Origin: Dehalococcoidia bacterium | GTDB lineage: Bacteria > Chloroflexota > Dehalococcoidia > Lucifugimonadales > Lucifugimonadaceae | Direction of reading: 5' to 3' | Assembly (NCBI GenBank): GCA_026421185.1 | Contig: JAPKCH010000019.1 | Span: 1-32,799 of the forward strand | Length of the DNA stretch: 32,799 nt | Shown: piece after piece, positions 16,491 to 25,792 of the stretch | Layout: every line of letters starts with the position of its first letter | Position numbering within the stretch: the stretch's first letter is position 1 | The notes under the pieces: generated by a model | What the model was told of the DNA's origin: nothing | Database searches by the model: none | Seen by the model: only the letters and a program-made list of their open reading frames with translations | Translations under genes and position numbers: made by a program

Positions 16491-17795
16491 TCATCGGTAA
16501 TCGTTCTGAAAAGCGCCCGATTTACGAAGGATATCACCAGCTATTAAGAAGCATCCGGCATGGAATCCGATGACGCTGAGACCTGTTCCTTGTGCTAAGT
16601 ATCCAGATGGGTACAAGCCTGGTATATCAACCGATTCAAACGTTGCTTGGTCGACGACAAGTTGGTTCAACTGGAACCGGAAATTGTCTTTCTTAGCATG
16701 AAAGCTGAGATCGCTATACGAGTTGAGAATCTCATAGTCAGGGTCTCCACCGATTTCTACTATGGCGTGATCGATCTGAACCTGAACTAGCCCCTCAGGA
16801 GTCGAAATAGTAACGAGTCCTGAGGGGTCAAAAGCTGTGACTGTCGAGCCATAAAGTAGCCCCATGCGTTCCTGACCACCTGAGAGAATCTCTCCCCAGC
16901 GTTGGTAGTACGGCAGGAACTGAGAATCATTGATCAGCTTCAAATGGGTGTCTGGCTGTTGCCTCATTACATATACGACCATTCGGCCAGCATCGTGAAG
17001 CTCTTGGGCGGCCCAATCAGCCGATCTCCCACCGCCAATAACCATCACTCGCTTGCTCGAGTAGTCGTCAGGGTGCGTGTAGGCGAGCGACACGTAGTTT
17101 TGATCTGTTCCTCTTGCATCAAGCGCCCTAATGGAAGACCGAGGCCCGACTCCGAATACCACGTAGTCGCATGAGTATGTAATGGTCGCTCCAGATGATT
17201 GATCAACGGCATAAACTACGAAACGAGCGTCGATATCGTCTCCCGCGGGGGAGATGCTGGTGACTTTCATTCCGGAACGAATGTGATCGCTAAGTCCAAG
17301 CTCTTTAGCGCATGCCCGATAGTAGGGAACGAGGTCGTCTCGGTGAACCAATACGTTGAGGTCTCGTTCTCGCCCCGTCTGTTCGTAGAATTTTCCGATC
17401 GGGTAATGAGCTAGTTCCATCCAGTGGGCAGGGCCGAGCGTCATCTGTTCTTTCGGAACATTGTTCCATAGACCGCCTGGACCATCGGTTGTGAGCATAA
17501 GCCAATCGGATCTCTGCTGTTTCGTGAACTTTAGAGCCCAGTCGTTGAGTGGTACGGCATCTTGAATAGGGTGGTGTCGCATACGGTAGAACTCGATCGG
17601 ACGATGCCCGCGATCTAGTAACTCATGTGGATCGAATGCGAGCGGGTTGCCTTCGTTTGCTTTCGCGAATGATTGAACTTCGGCAGATGGAAATTCGTAG
17701 GCACCCTCGAACCGTGGATGCCAGCCTTCGAGCGTTGCTGCAACACCAAGCCCACCGGGACCGCCGCCGGCAATAATCACGCTGTGGTGTTCCAA
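16491..17795 (-). CDS. FAD/NAD(P)-binding oxidoreductase, flavin-monooxygenase-like
   Basis: A two-Rossmann flavoprotein of 434 residues. GGGPGG at 10-15 binds FAD and GGGRSAD at 254-260 binds NAD(P)H. VFGVGP near 213 and a C-terminal LSVIGFHAGCFLIAGDI complete the FAD fold. The order FAD site, long insert, NADPH site resembles N-hydroxylating or flavin-containing monooxygenases and the OSGIN-like group rather than thioredoxin reductase. There is no CxxC pair and no signal peptide. The substrate is unknown and neighbours do not help: a decayed response regulator lies upstream and an intergenic hairpin downstream. ATG 17795 gives the Rossmann motif directly. Confidence 0.8.
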   Translation of the reverse strand: MEHHSVIIAGGGPGGLGVAATLEGWHPRFEGAYEFPSAEVQSFAKANEGNPLAFDPHELLDRGHRPIEFYRMRHHPIQDAVPLNDWALKFTKQQRSDWLMLTTDGPGGLWNNVPKEQMTLGPAHWMELAHYPIGKFYEQTGRERDLNVLVHRDDLVPYYRACAKELGLSDHIRSGMKVTSISPAGDDIDARFVVYAVDQSSGATITYSCDYVVFGVGPRSSIRALDARGTDQNYVSLAYTHPDDYSSKRVMVIGGGRSADWAAQELHDAGRMVVYVMRQQPDTHLKLINDSQFLPYYQRWGEILSGGQERMGLLYGSTVTAFDPSGLVTISTPEGLVQVQIDHAIVEIGGDPDYEILNSYSDLSFHAKKDNFRFQLNQLVVDQATFESVDIPGLYPSGYLAQGTGLSVIGFHAGCFLIAGDILRKSGAFQNDYR

Positions 17796-18487
17796 CTAGT
17801 TCCCGCCTGACATCAGTATTTTTCACATCGCCTGTCCGCACTCTATTGCGGGTGAGCAAAATCAATGTCTGATTCTAAAGAACTATGCCGTACGGCGGTT
17901 GTCAGTTCAGTAGTGAACCGGAATCGAGCAATAAATACTTGACAGGTTGTTTACTACGCTGCGTTTGCAGAGTGAGACAGCCTTGCACAGCGGATTCTCT
18001 TGATGAGGTCGGCGTTGCTACTGAGAGAGGACGATATGATCACCGAAATATCCAATGTGTCCTCATGAATTTTTAGATCTCTGAGAGTGGTACACCCATC
18101 AGCTACCGGCATCATAAAATCGAGCATGATTACGTCGATTTGTTCAGATATCCCTCACTTGAAAACATTTGTGCAGTCAACAGATTCGATCATCTCGTGC
18201 CTTGCCGTTTGGAGGATGTTTACTATTTTGACTCTAACGAATACAGCGTCAATAACTAAGAGTATCTTTGCCATAAATGATGCACCTTATTAGCGCGTAA
18301 CGACTAATAGTCGATCTTCCTGAACTTTTCGGATTAGCGGCGCTTGTACGAGTCAGTTTTCCACGATCCTTGTGGGTCCACATCGGGGTGGTAACTTGTG
18401 GATATCGCCCAGATAAGCAAGTATGTGATTAATCAGTGTTAGCCCTGCTTCTTGTTTTGCAGTTGGTTTCATTCAGGCTTCATATGA
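17796..18487. other. Gene-poor region holding a decayed response regulator
   Basis: 692 bases between two minus-strand genes. The only recognisable content is the CheY-like remnant at 17954-18274. The part from 18275 to 18487 has a 61-codon minus-strand frame with one stop (18472 to 18290) that I cannot match to anything. Confidence 0.5.
17954..18274 (-). pseudogene. Remnant of a CheY-like response regulator receiver domain
   Basis: From ATG 18274 the minus strand reads MAKILLVIDAVFVRVKI, like the first strand of receiver domains (normally ILLVDDA). A TGA stop follows at codon 40 (18155-18157). The same frame then gives IDVIMLDFMMPVADG, with the phospho-acceptor aspartate in LDFMMP, and VIISSS at the Thr/Ser switch position. 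It ends at a TAG at 17954. The first of the two acidic residues is Ile, the stop removes half the domain, and the conserved lysine region is gone. About 106 codons are kept in one frame. It was probably a stand-alone receiver or the N-terminus of a longer regulator. Confidence 0.72.
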
Positions 18488-19396
18488 CTACTTACTAGAC
18501 TGCGCTTTGTCTACGACTTCTAAGATTGCAGGAACTATCTGTGGCCACGCTCCGGATGGGAGTTCGTGACTCATGCCTTCGATCATCGTTAGCCTCGCGT
18601 TTGGAATCAAATCTGCGGTATCAACAGCGCCTGCTGTATTGAGGAGATTGTCCTTGCTTCCGTGAATGACTGCTACGGGCAGATCGAGCTTGCTCAAGTT
18701 GGCGCTGTGAGTGGCGTATTCGAGAATTTGATCGGTGGTCATGAACATCAACGAGTGACGCATTACACCATTTGAATCGTCTGACCGATCTCGCATATCT
18801 GTTCGTTTTTTGAGACCGACTTCTTCGTCGAATTTGAAATGGGTTCCAGAGAAGAGTCGATCTCCATCGACTGCTCGCTTGATCTGCTCTTCACGACCAA
18901 TAGGTGCGGGTAGTCGGAAGAAATCCATAACTTCTTGACTATTGCCAACTTCGAGATCTGGATTGCCTGATGTCGATGCGATCGAGCTAAGTGATGCGAT
19001 GCTACTGGGATGAAGTGTGGCCACTCGCTGGCCGATCATGCCGCCCATAGACCTGCCTACTACGTGGACGGGAGCGTCGGATATTTCTGTGATCAAGGCG
19101 ACTGTATCGTCCACCATGTCAGAGTACGTATAGGGTGGAGTTATCGTTTCGCCGTTCTGAATCTTGTGCATTTCTTCTCTGGGATTAGGACAGGTAGCGT
19201 CGAAGTGAGTCGAAAGTCCAACGTCACGGGTGTCGACCCGATGAACAGTGCAGTCTTGTTCGGCGATTATCTGGCAAAACTGGTCGAGCCATTCGAGCAT
19301 TTGGCATCCGGCTCCGGGGAGCAGTATTACGGATCGTGAGCCGTTACCGAACGTTTCGTAGGCTATTTCGATTCCGTTGACTGCTGCGATTGGCAC
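18488..19396 (-). CDS. Alpha/beta-hydrolase
   Basis: Serine hydrolase of unknown substrate with 302 residues and no signal peptide. The nucleophile elbow is GRSMGG at 114-119 with Ser116. The acid is likely Asp249 in HGSKDN, and the base His277 in GMSHELP. LLPGAG near 25-30 marks the oxyanion-hole strand. Overall it resembles the broad esterase/hydrolase group that includes haloperoxidase-like and carboxyl-methyl-esterase proteins. It stands alone, with about 250 non-coding bases on its 5' side. The start ATG at 19396 gives the usual short N-terminal strand. Confidence 0.88.
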   Translation of the reverse strand: MPIAAVNGIEIAYETFGNGSRSVILLPGAGCQMLEWLDQFCQIIAEQDCTVHRVDTRDVGLSTHFDATCPNPREEMHKIQNGETITPPYTYSDMVDDTVALITEISDAPVHVVGRSMGGMIGQRVATLHPSSIASLSSIASTSGNPDLEVGNSQEVMDFFRLPAPIGREEQIKRAVDGDRLFSGTHFKFDEEVGLKKRTDMRDRSDDSNGVMRHSLMFMTTDQILEYATHSANLSKLDLPVAVIHGSKDNLLNTAGAVDTADLIPNARLTMIEGMSHELPSGAWPQIVPAILEVVDKAQSSK

Positions 19397-19666
19397 TGGC
19401 TACTCCTTTGCTTATACAAGTTCAACATAGCGAGTATTTTACTCCTAGCAATTGACTACGAGCGTCGGTGAGGGTCAGCTAATTTTACGGCAAAGGAGCA
19501 GCTAATCAGTCGCTGCAGGCATGATCGTAATTTGGATACTGTCGCAGATTGCGCGCTAGCGAATCGCGAAGTCACGCTAAGTGGCGCGCGTTGCGGTTCG
19601 TTACCGGAATCTTGTTTGAGCGTTCGGCGAGTGATTTTTTAGCTGCAGTTGGGATTTCTAAATCGG

Positions 19667-20233
19667 TTATTCAACTACCTGTGGATCGACTATCGTCATA
19701 AGCAAAGCGCAGTGTTCGAGTGCTTGATCTTGGTTTGCGCCTTCGCACAGCATAACCATGTTGCCGTAGATTGCGTATCCGCCGTACATCGCTTGAACTG
19801 TGCCGCTGCCGTGAGTGCCGACTCCGCCAGCGAAGAAGGCTCGACGGTCTTTGAGACCTACATCCCAAGTGGCGTCTTCTTCGTCGAGTAGAGCGGTTTC
19901 ACCTGAAGCCTCGATGGCTAACGATGTACCAAGTTCGATAGCGTCGGCGTGTGAAGCGTAAAAGCGTATTTCATATTCTTTGGCAACTGATCCGCTGGAC
20001 TTCCAGAAACCGTTCGATGCGCTAACTGCTCCGATGAGACCTTCGACATCGTACTCGTGCGAGATTTTGAAATTTGCAGACTTGAAATCGTCGATCGTGA
20101 AACTTCGCTCGGAGGGAGTTATCTGCGTAAATACATCAAGCTGAGTTTGGGTGTTATCGCTACTGCCGCAGCCGCTGAGGGCGAGAAGGGCGATTAGGGA
20201 CAGAATCAGGCGTGACGATTTCAACGAGGTCAT
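19667..20233 (-). CDS. Lipoprotein of unknown function
   Basis: From ATG 20233 the 188-residue product has a short charged start, a Leu/Ile-rich hydrophobic stretch and the lipobox LSGC with Cys22, followed by a polar linker: a clear lipoprotein. The in-frame ATG 21 codons upstream (20296) would put residues before the signal that do not belong to it, so I prefer 20233. The mature part has no motif I know. It contains an Ala/Gly-rich stretch near the end (FFAGGVGTHGSGTVQ) and two cysteines near the C-terminus that could pair. Neighbours give no hint of function. Confidence 0.75.
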   Translation of the reverse strand: MTSLKSSRLILSLIALLALSGCGSSDNTQTQLDVFTQITPSERSFTIDDFKSANFKISHEYDVEGLIGAVSASNGFWKSSGSVAKEYEIRFYASHADAIELGTSLAIEASGETALLDEEDATWDVGLKDRRAFFAGGVGTHGSGTVQAMYGGYAIYGNMVMLCEGANQDQALEHCALLMTIVDPQVVE

Positions 20234-20391
20234 GCTTTCGTTGGAAGTGAGAAATAAATTGAAATTATAAACCAAGAAGGCGACTCGCCTTTTCAATATT
20301 TAGTGACTGCCACATCGACGGACTTCTCGCAATGAAAAAGGTGCATTGTGATTTAGGTCACAAAGAGCCGAGCTGAAAAAAACGTGACTCG

Positions 20392-21384
20392 TCACACCGG
20401 TTTTACGATCCAGTCGGCGCCTTCACCTCGAACTACTCGGCCTACATTGTCCATTGTGAACTGCGCCGAGTTCCACTCTGATTCGATTGCTCGGGTTGCT
20501 AGGTGAGGTGTGACTACAACGTTTTCCATAGTCGGCAGCGGGTTGTCGGCTTCGATTGGCTCGACTTCAGTAACGTCAAGACCAGCTGCGAAAATTTCCT
20601 TCGCCTCAAGCGCTCGAATTAGAGCATTTTCGTCGACTACTGGACCACGGCAAGTGTTGATGAGAATTGCTGTCGACTTCATCATTGCGAACTCACGATC
20701 CGACATCATGTGTTCGGTAACTCTGTCGTGTGGAACGTGGAGGGTGATAATGTCGCAGGTAGAAACGAGTTCGTCGAAGTCAACTTGCGTTGCGCCAGTG
20801 GCCGCTATGTACTCGTCGTCATGCTCAACAACGTCATGGAAGACGAGTTCGCACTCCCAACCGGCGAGTCGTTTGGCAACCCGTGATCCGATTCTGCCTA
20901 GACCAACAATTCCGATTCGCTTACCAACGAGTGTGTGAAATTCAGCCCTGTCGCCTTCAACACCCTTCATCCATGTGCCGTCTTTAACGCTCTGTATCTG
21001 AACATCGAGCTTGCGGTTCGTTGAAAACATAAGACCAATGGCGTGCTCCGCAACTGCGACGGCGTTTGCTCCACCGTTGTTGGAAACGTCGACACCAAGT
21101 TCCGCAAGTGCAGCCTTGTCTATGTAGTCGGTGCCTGCGCTGAAAGTCTGTACGAGTTTTAGTGTGCCGAGTTTTTCTGCCAGTGGAACCAATTCTTTGT
21201 TGTGCCCAGTTGGAAGGATTACGACAGCGCCTTTGCACTGTTCGACGATATTGACGAATGACTGTTCACTGTCGACGAACTTGAGTTCTATTCCACCAAC
21301 ACGTTCTGCAGCCTCGGCGGTTTCTTTCATTCGTATTTTCGACCCTTCGTTATCGGGACCGATAATTACTGCGATGTTAGACAT
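20392..21384 (-). CDS. D-isomer-specific 2-hydroxyacid dehydrogenase, phosphoglycerate-dehydrogenase-like
   Basis: NAD-dependent oxidation or reduction of a 2-hydroxy acid. In 330 residues the NAD-binding GLGRIGSRVA is at 161-170, and the catalytic set is Arg246 (NTCRGPVV), Glu275 (TEVEP) and His294 (TPHLA). There is no C-terminal ACT domain, so it is not a long, serine-regulated SerA; glyoxylate, hydroxypyruvate or 3-phosphoglycerate are possible substrates. It is divergent from thrB with a 221-base gap. ATG 21384 is the only good start. Confidence 0.88.
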   Translation of the reverse strand: MSNIAVIIGPDNEGSKIRMKETAEAAERVGGIELKFVDSEQSFVNIVEQCKGAVVILPTGHNKELVPLAEKLGTLKLVQTFSAGTDYIDKAALAELGVDVSNNGGANAVAVAEHAIGLMFSTNRKLDVQIQSVKDGTWMKGVEGDRAEFHTLVGKRIGIVGLGRIGSRVAKRLAGWECELVFHDVVEHDDEYIAATGATQVDFDELVSTCDIITLHVPHDRVTEHMMSDREFAMMKSTAILINTCRGPVVDENALIRALEAKEIFAAGLDVTEVEPIEADNPLPTMENVVVTPHLATRAIESEWNSAQFTMDNVGRVVRGEGADWIVKPV

Positions 21385-21478
21385 GTTTATGAACTGCTTT
21401 GCTTTGTTTTTGTAAATTGTGGAGACTAATAGGGCTAAAACGGATTACTACGCAAGCGAACCGTATGTACGACGGCAG

Positions 21479-21484
21479 ATTATA
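21479..21484 (-). promoter_or_regulatory. Possible -10 element for the 2-hydroxyacid dehydrogenase gene
   Basis: A perfect TATAAT on the minus strand, 95 bases before the gene. The -35 is poor at normal spacing; the nearest match, TTGATC, is only 12 bases away. Weak evidence only. Confidence 0.28.
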
Positions 21485-21605
21485 CTTACAAGGTTCGATC
21501 AAAACGCAACTCGTTTAGTGATCTTTACAAATTGATGCGTTCGCCGTACACGCCGGATGTAATAAAAAAATTCGAAACACCTAACTTCATCTCACGAAAA
21601 AGAAC

Positions 21606-22511
21606 TTGAACTCAGTAACAGTACGCGCTCCTGCAACAACCGCCAATCTCGGACCCGGATTCGACAGCATTGGTATGGCTCTCGATATGTGGAACGAGCT
21701 CACCATAACTAGAGGTGAGTTCAGTGTTTCGACGGTTGGCGAGGGCGCTGATCTGCTGCCTCAGGACACGCGTAACCTTATCGTGACTGGTGTGAACGCG
21801 GTTTTTAACCACATCGGTGAAGCGATTCCGGATCTTGAGTACCAATGTAATAACGTAATTCCGTTTGCACGAGGTATGGGCAGCAGTTCAGCGGCGATCG
21901 TGAGCGGTTTGGTCGCAGGTTCTGCCATTTCAGGCGCTGATCTTTCTAAAGAAGAATTAACGATTATTGCCGCCGACATTGAGGGGCACCCCGATAACGT
22001 TGCGCCCGCTATTTACGGTGGTTGTACGGTTGGTGTTCGCAATGGGGCTGATAAGTGGATTGTCGATCAGGTAAAAATTCCTGAAGGCTTGCACGCGGTT
22101 CTTTTCGTCCCTGAAATCCATACGAATACAAACGAATCTCGTGCCGTTCTACCTGATCTAATCAGCCGAACTGACGCGGTATTCAACATTGGTCGAGCAG
22201 CGCTATTAGTGAACGCTCTTTCATCAGGTCGGCTTGAACTGCTGAAGTACGCCACTGATGACCGTATTCACCAGCCTCACCGAACTCAGGCGTTCAAAGC
22301 AATGCCTCATTTGATTGAAGCGGCTATTAAGGGTGGAGCACATGGCGCTTTCTTGTCTGGAGCTGGGCCTTCGGTTCTAGCTCTTGCAACTGGTCGAGAA
22401 GTGACGATCAGCTACGAAATGGCCGAAACTGCTCGCACACATGGTGTCGATGGCAAGCCGATGATCATGTCGATTGCTCACGAAGGTGCCGGAGTGATTG
22501 CAAGCTCATGA
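21606..22511 (+). CDS. thrB: Homoserine kinase
   Basis: Phosphorylates homoserine for threonine synthesis; GHMP kinase family. The 301 residues carry ATTANLGPGFDSIGMAL at 10-26, the phosphate loop RGMGSSSAA at 89-97, the EGHPDNVAPAIYGG stretch near 130-144 and the C-terminal GAFLSGAGPSVLAL. The start is TTG at 21606; the preceding bases are A-rich with no strong ribosome binding site, and homology begins within the first residues. The stop overlaps the lysC start as ATGA, so translation of the two is coupled. Both enzymes belong to the aspartate family pathway, which supports both calls. Confidence 0.95.
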   Translation: MNSVTVRAPATTANLGPGFDSIGMALDMWNELTITRGEFSVSTVGEGADLLPQDTRNLIVTGVNAVFNHIGEAIPDLEYQCNNVIPFARGMGSSSAAIVSGLVAGSAISGADLSKEELTIIAADIEGHPDNVAPAIYGGCTVGVRNGADKWIVDQVKIPEGLHAVLFVPEIHTNTNESRAVLPDLISRTDAVFNIGRAALLVNALSSGRLELLKYATDDRIHQPHRTQAFKAMPHLIEAAIKGGAHGAFLSGAGPSVLALATGREVTISYEMAETARTHGVDGKPMIMSIAHEGAGVIASS

Positions 22512-23758
22512 CGACTGAATATGCGATAGAGCGGCGTCCGGTTATTGTCCAGAAATACGGGGGAAGCTCGCTCGCTACTGCGGAACATATTCAAAATGTA
22601 GCGGCTCGCATTCAGGTGCGCAAAGACGATGGCGTGGATGTGATCGTGGTCGTTTCGGCGATGGGTGATTCAACTGATGATCTAATAGCACTGTCAGAGG
22701 CTGTTACCAACGGCCATTCGCCAGATGCTCGCGAGATGGACACACTACTATCAACAGGCGAGCTTGTTAGTTCAACTCTGATGGCGATGGCGCTAAAAGA
22801 ACGTGGCTACGCTGCGATTAGCCTGAGTGGTATTCAAGCCGGTATCAAGACTGACATGGTTCATGGATCAGCCCGTATCGCTGATATTAAAACCGACCGT
22901 ATTCGAAAAGAACTCGATCGAGGACGAATCGTTATCGTGGCGGGTTTTCAGGGTTTAGCTGAATCGGGCGATATCACGACATTGGGTCGTGGTGGATCGG
23001 ATACTACCGCAGTTGCGTTGGCAGTTGCTGTCGACGCTGAACGTTGCGAGATATATACAGACGTCGATGGCATCTACACGACAGATCCGCGACTTACCGA
23101 TAAGGCACGTAAGCTTGCCGAAATTAGCTTTCAGGAAATGCTAGAAATGGCTGTTCTTGGAGCGAAGATGAATCCACGTTCGATCGAACTTGGTGCTGTT
23201 TACGACATGCCGGTTTACGTTGCATCGTCATTCTCATATGAATCTGGCACGCTTATCCACGGAGGAGAGCACACTATGGAAGTCCGCAAAGCGGTTACCG
23301 GTATCGCAGTCGATCGAAATGTAGGAAAAATTACCGTTCGAGGTGTGATCGATCGACCCGGAGTGGCAGCAGGATTGCTCCAGCCGCTTGCCGACGCTGG
23401 TGTGAGCGTTGACGTTATCGTTCAGAACGCATCTTCCGATGGAACTACCGACTTTACGTTCACAGTGGCTCAGGCGAGTGTGGATAAGGCAGCGGAAATT
23501 CTTGGTAGTGATTCAGGCGTTGAGTACGCTGAAGTCGTTACGGGTTCTGATCTAGCGAAAGTAAGCATCGTCGGAACTGGAATGGAGAATGCTCCCGGTT
23601 ACGCAGCCAAGATGTTCGCTACGCTTTCCGAAGTCGGCGTGAACATCGATATGATCACCACTTCTGAGATTAGAATTACGACAATCATTGATCGTGATCA
23701 GGTCCAAAGTGCTGTTCAGGCACTCCATGATGCATTTGAGCTTGAGAAGAACGAGTAG
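22508..23758 (+). CDS. lysC: Aspartate kinase
   Basis: Phosphorylates aspartate, the first step to lysine, threonine and methionine. The 416 residues are typical of the monofunctional form. Catalytic part: KYGGSSLATAEHI at 15-27 (most relatives have KFGGTS), VVVSAMGDSTDDL near 46-58 and TLGRGGSDTTAVALA near 158-172. The last 150 residues form two ACT domains (a VSVDVIVQNAS segment, then VSIVGTGMENAPG), which normally sense lysine or threonine. The ATG overlaps the thrB stop by 4 bases. No lysine riboswitch is visible, as the gene is internal to the transcript. Confidence 0.96.
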   Translation: MTTEYAIERRPVIVQKYGGSSLATAEHIQNVAARIQVRKDDGVDVIVVVSAMGDSTDDLIALSEAVTNGHSPDAREMDTLLSTGELVSSTLMAMALKERGYAAISLSGIQAGIKTDMVHGSARIADIKTDRIRKELDRGRIVIVAGFQGLAESGDITTLGRGGSDTTAVALAVAVDAERCEIYTDVDGIYTTDPRLTDKARKLAEISFQEMLEMAVLGAKMNPRSIELGAVYDMPVYVASSFSYESGTLIHGGEHTMEVRKAVTGIAVDRNVGKITVRGVIDRPGVAAGLLQPLADAGVSVDVIVQNASSDGTTDFTFTVAQASVDKAAEILGSDSGVEYAEVVTGSDLAKVSIVGTGMENAPGYAAKMFATLSEVGVNIDMITTSEIRITTIIDRDQVQSAVQALHDAFELEKNE

Positions 23759-23811
23759 ACTGTCCCTCTTCTAGTTTTTTCCCACTACTTCAACAGTATT
23801 GAAATCGTAAA

Positions 23812-24585
23812 TTGATCCAGCCGTATTTAAGCGTCGTTATTCCCGCCTACAACGAAGAGGCTCGGATCGCGTCGACGGTTAAAGCGCTTGTCTACTATCT
23901 CGACGCTTGGTCAACTGGTGCTGGTGCGTCAGCAGATGACCGTTCATGGGAATTGGTTGTAGTAAGTGATGGCTCGACTGATTCGACCTGCAAGATCGTT
24001 TCAGAAATCAGCGCATCGAACGACAATGTCCGACTGATCGACGCTCCGCATGGCGGCAAAGGCGCTGCTGTTCGTCGCGGGATGGATGAGACGATGGGCG
24101 ACTGGCGATTCTTGTGTGATGCTGATCTTTCCATGCCAGCCGACAATATTGGTCGATTCTTTGGGGATGACCGGAAACCACCGTTTGATGTTTCAATAGG
24201 TTCACGTGAGGCGCATGGTGCTCAACGAATTAATGAACCACGTATGCGACACGTAAAAGGGCGCCTGTTCAACTACGCTGTGAAAATATTCGCCATTCGA
24301 GGAATAGAAGACACTCAATGTGGATTCAAGCTTTTCTCGACAGAGGCAGCCAAGAAACTATTTCCGCATCAATCTCTCGATGGATGGGCGTTTGACGTTG
24401 AATTGCTAGTGATGGCAAAAAACGCCGGATTCAGTATTGGTGAAGTGCCTATCGATTGGTACTACGGAGAAGGTTCTAAGATGACCCTGTATCAGGGCGT
24501 AATTGCAGTGCTAGATGTTGCGAGAGTTGGCGTGAACAACCTGTTCAGAAAATACCGAGTCATCGAACGAAAGGGTGGTGCATAA
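23812..24585 (+). CDS. Family 2 glycosyltransferase, dolichyl/polyprenyl-phosphate sugar synthase type
   Basis: Likely moves a hexose from a nucleotide sugar to a polyprenyl phosphate. The GT-A fold is clear in 257 residues: VVIPAYNEEARI at 8-19, VVSDGSTDST near 48-57, and the metal-binding DADLSMP near 104-110. ISO-like elements follow: GSREA near 126, CGFKLFS near 167 and GWAFDVELL near 185. No membrane segment is seen, unlike bacterial GtrB-type proteins, so it resembles the catalytic domain of ALG5/DPM1. The start is TTG at 23812, 53 bases after lysC. The next gene starts 2 bases after its stop. Confidence 0.87.
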   Translation: MIQPYLSVVIPAYNEEARIASTVKALVYYLDAWSTGAGASADDRSWELVVVSDGSTDSTCKIVSEISASNDNVRLIDAPHGGKGAAVRRGMDETMGDWRFLCDADLSMPADNIGRFFGDDRKPPFDVSIGSREAHGAQRINEPRMRHVKGRLFNYAVKIFAIRGIEDTQCGFKLFSTEAAKKLFPHQSLDGWAFDVELLVMAKNAGFSIGEVPIDWYYGEGSKMTLYQGVIAVLDVARVGVNNLFRKYRVIERKGGA

Positions 24586-24587
24586 CT

Positions 24588-25007
24588 ATGTTTTCAAACC
24601 CTTCCACCGGCGAAATACGGATGATACTCAAAGAATCTAAGACAATAGCTGTAATTGGTATATCCGACCGAGAAGATCGAGCCAGCAAGTACGTTTCTGA
24701 GTACATGCAATCTGAGGGCTACGCGATTTATCCGGTGAATCCTAATATCGATGAATGGAACGGAATCAAAGCGTTCGATTCCCTGGCCGATATTCCTGTG
24801 AAAATAGATATCGTCGATGTGTTTAGGCGTTCATCCCAAGTTTTACCCCTCGCCGGGGATGCCGTAGACGCTGGCGTAAATGTAATCTGGCTTCAGCAAG
24901 GCGTTGTGAACGAGAAGGTCGCCGATATAGCTTCGAAGGCTGGCATTATCGTAATCATGGATTCTTGCATCATGGTTGAACACAAATCTATGAAGTTGGG
25001 CTTCTGA
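24588..25007 (+). CDS. CoA-binding domain protein (YccU-like)
   Basis: A 139-residue single-domain Rossmann protein of the CoA-binding family related to the N-terminus of succinyl-CoA synthetase alpha. KTIAVIGISDREDRASKYV near 18-36 is the nucleotide-binding loop, followed by GYAIYPVNPN near 49-58, VIWLQQGVVNE near 103-113 and a C-terminal MDSCIMVEHK. The family's physiological role is not established. It is squeezed between two glycosyltransferases (2-base and 23-base gaps) and must be cotranscribed with them, but that does not define a role. Confidence 0.88.
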   Translation: MFSNPSTGEIRMILKESKTIAVIGISDREDRASKYVSEYMQSEGYAIYPVNPNIDEWNGIKAFDSLADIPVKIDIVDVFRRSSQVLPLAGDAVDAGVNVIWLQQGVVNEKVADIASKAGIIVIMDSCIMVEHKSMKLGF

Positions 25008-25030
25008 TATTGGCTGACTAGTCTAAGAAT

Positions 25031-25762
25031 ATGAACGGAAGTGCCACAGATTCAATTAAAGTCGTAATCGTTGTACCGACCTACAATGAAGCTGAAACTT
25101 TGCCAATTCTTGTCGAGAAGGTTCTTCAGCAGAATATTGATGGGCTTGGATTTGTAGTCGTTGATGATGGTTCACCTGACGGAACCGGAGATATAGCCGA
25201 TCGGATCGCTGGCGACTTCGACGGCGTGTTCATTGTTTTGCACCGTGAAGGTAAACAAGGCCTTGGAACGGCTTACATGGCAGGATTCCAGACTGCGCTT
25301 GATGCCGGGGCTGAGCGAATAATCGAGATGGACGCCGATTTATCCCATCCTCCAGAAGTATTACAAGGGCTGATAAACGAACTAGAAAGTGCGGATGTTG
25401 CAGTCGCTTCTCGATATGTTGCCGGCGGCGGGGTCGATCCCGAGTGGAGTTGGGGCAGGCAGCAGATTAGCTATTGGGGCAATATGGGTATTCGCCTGAT
25501 ATTAGGTCTTAAGGTCAAAGATTCCACAGCAGGTTTCAAGGGGTTCCGACGTAAAACTCTTGAGTCGATCGGTATCGATCGACTCAAACTCAGTGGGTTC
25601 GGATTTCAGGCTGAGGTGGCTTATCGATGTCAGCAGGCGGGCATGAACGTCGTAGAGCATCCGTATGTGTTCATGGATCGCACCGTTGGTAAGTCAAAAA
25701 TGTCCTTTGGCATAGTCGTGGAAGCGTTCTTCCATCTTTCCTGGCTACGTATTACTGGATAA
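25031..25762 (+). CDS. Polyprenol monophosphomannose synthase-like glycosyltransferase (GT2)
   Basis: Probably makes polyprenyl-phosphate mannose, a lipid-linked sugar donor for glycosylation outside the cytosol. The 243 residues match DPM1: VVPTYNEAETLPIL near 13-26, VVDDGSPDGTGDIA near 46-59, EMDADLSHPPEVL near 99-111, the DSTAGFKGFR motif near 163-172 and GFGFQAEVAYR near 189-199. No transmembrane domain follows the catalytic part. It is the last gene of the thrB-lysC run. Donor sugar and acceptor are inferred from family only. Confidence 0.88.
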   Translation: MNGSATDSIKVVIVVPTYNEAETLPILVEKVLQQNIDGLGFVVVDDGSPDGTGDIADRIAGDFDGVFIVLHREGKQGLGTAYMAGFQTALDAGAERIIEMDADLSHPPEVLQGLINELESADVAVASRYVAGGGVDPEWSWGRQQISYWGNMGIRLILGLKVKDSTAGFKGFRRKTLESIGIDRLKLSGFGFQAEVAYRCQQAGMNVVEHPYVFMDRTVGKSKMSFGIVVEAFFHLSWLRITG

Positions 25763-25792
25763 CTTTCGCCCTTTATGTAACGAATATAAATC

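Noticed and set aside
18290-18472. Minus-strand 61-codon frame just upstream of the response-regulator remnant, with one internal TGA
   Set aside because: The translation looks protein-like but matches no family I know, and one stop in 61 codons is easily chance.
21490-21510. GGTTCGATC as a tRNA T-loop
   Set aside because: No acceptor stem, anticodon arm or D-arm can be built around it; it lies in the promoter gap between divergent genes.
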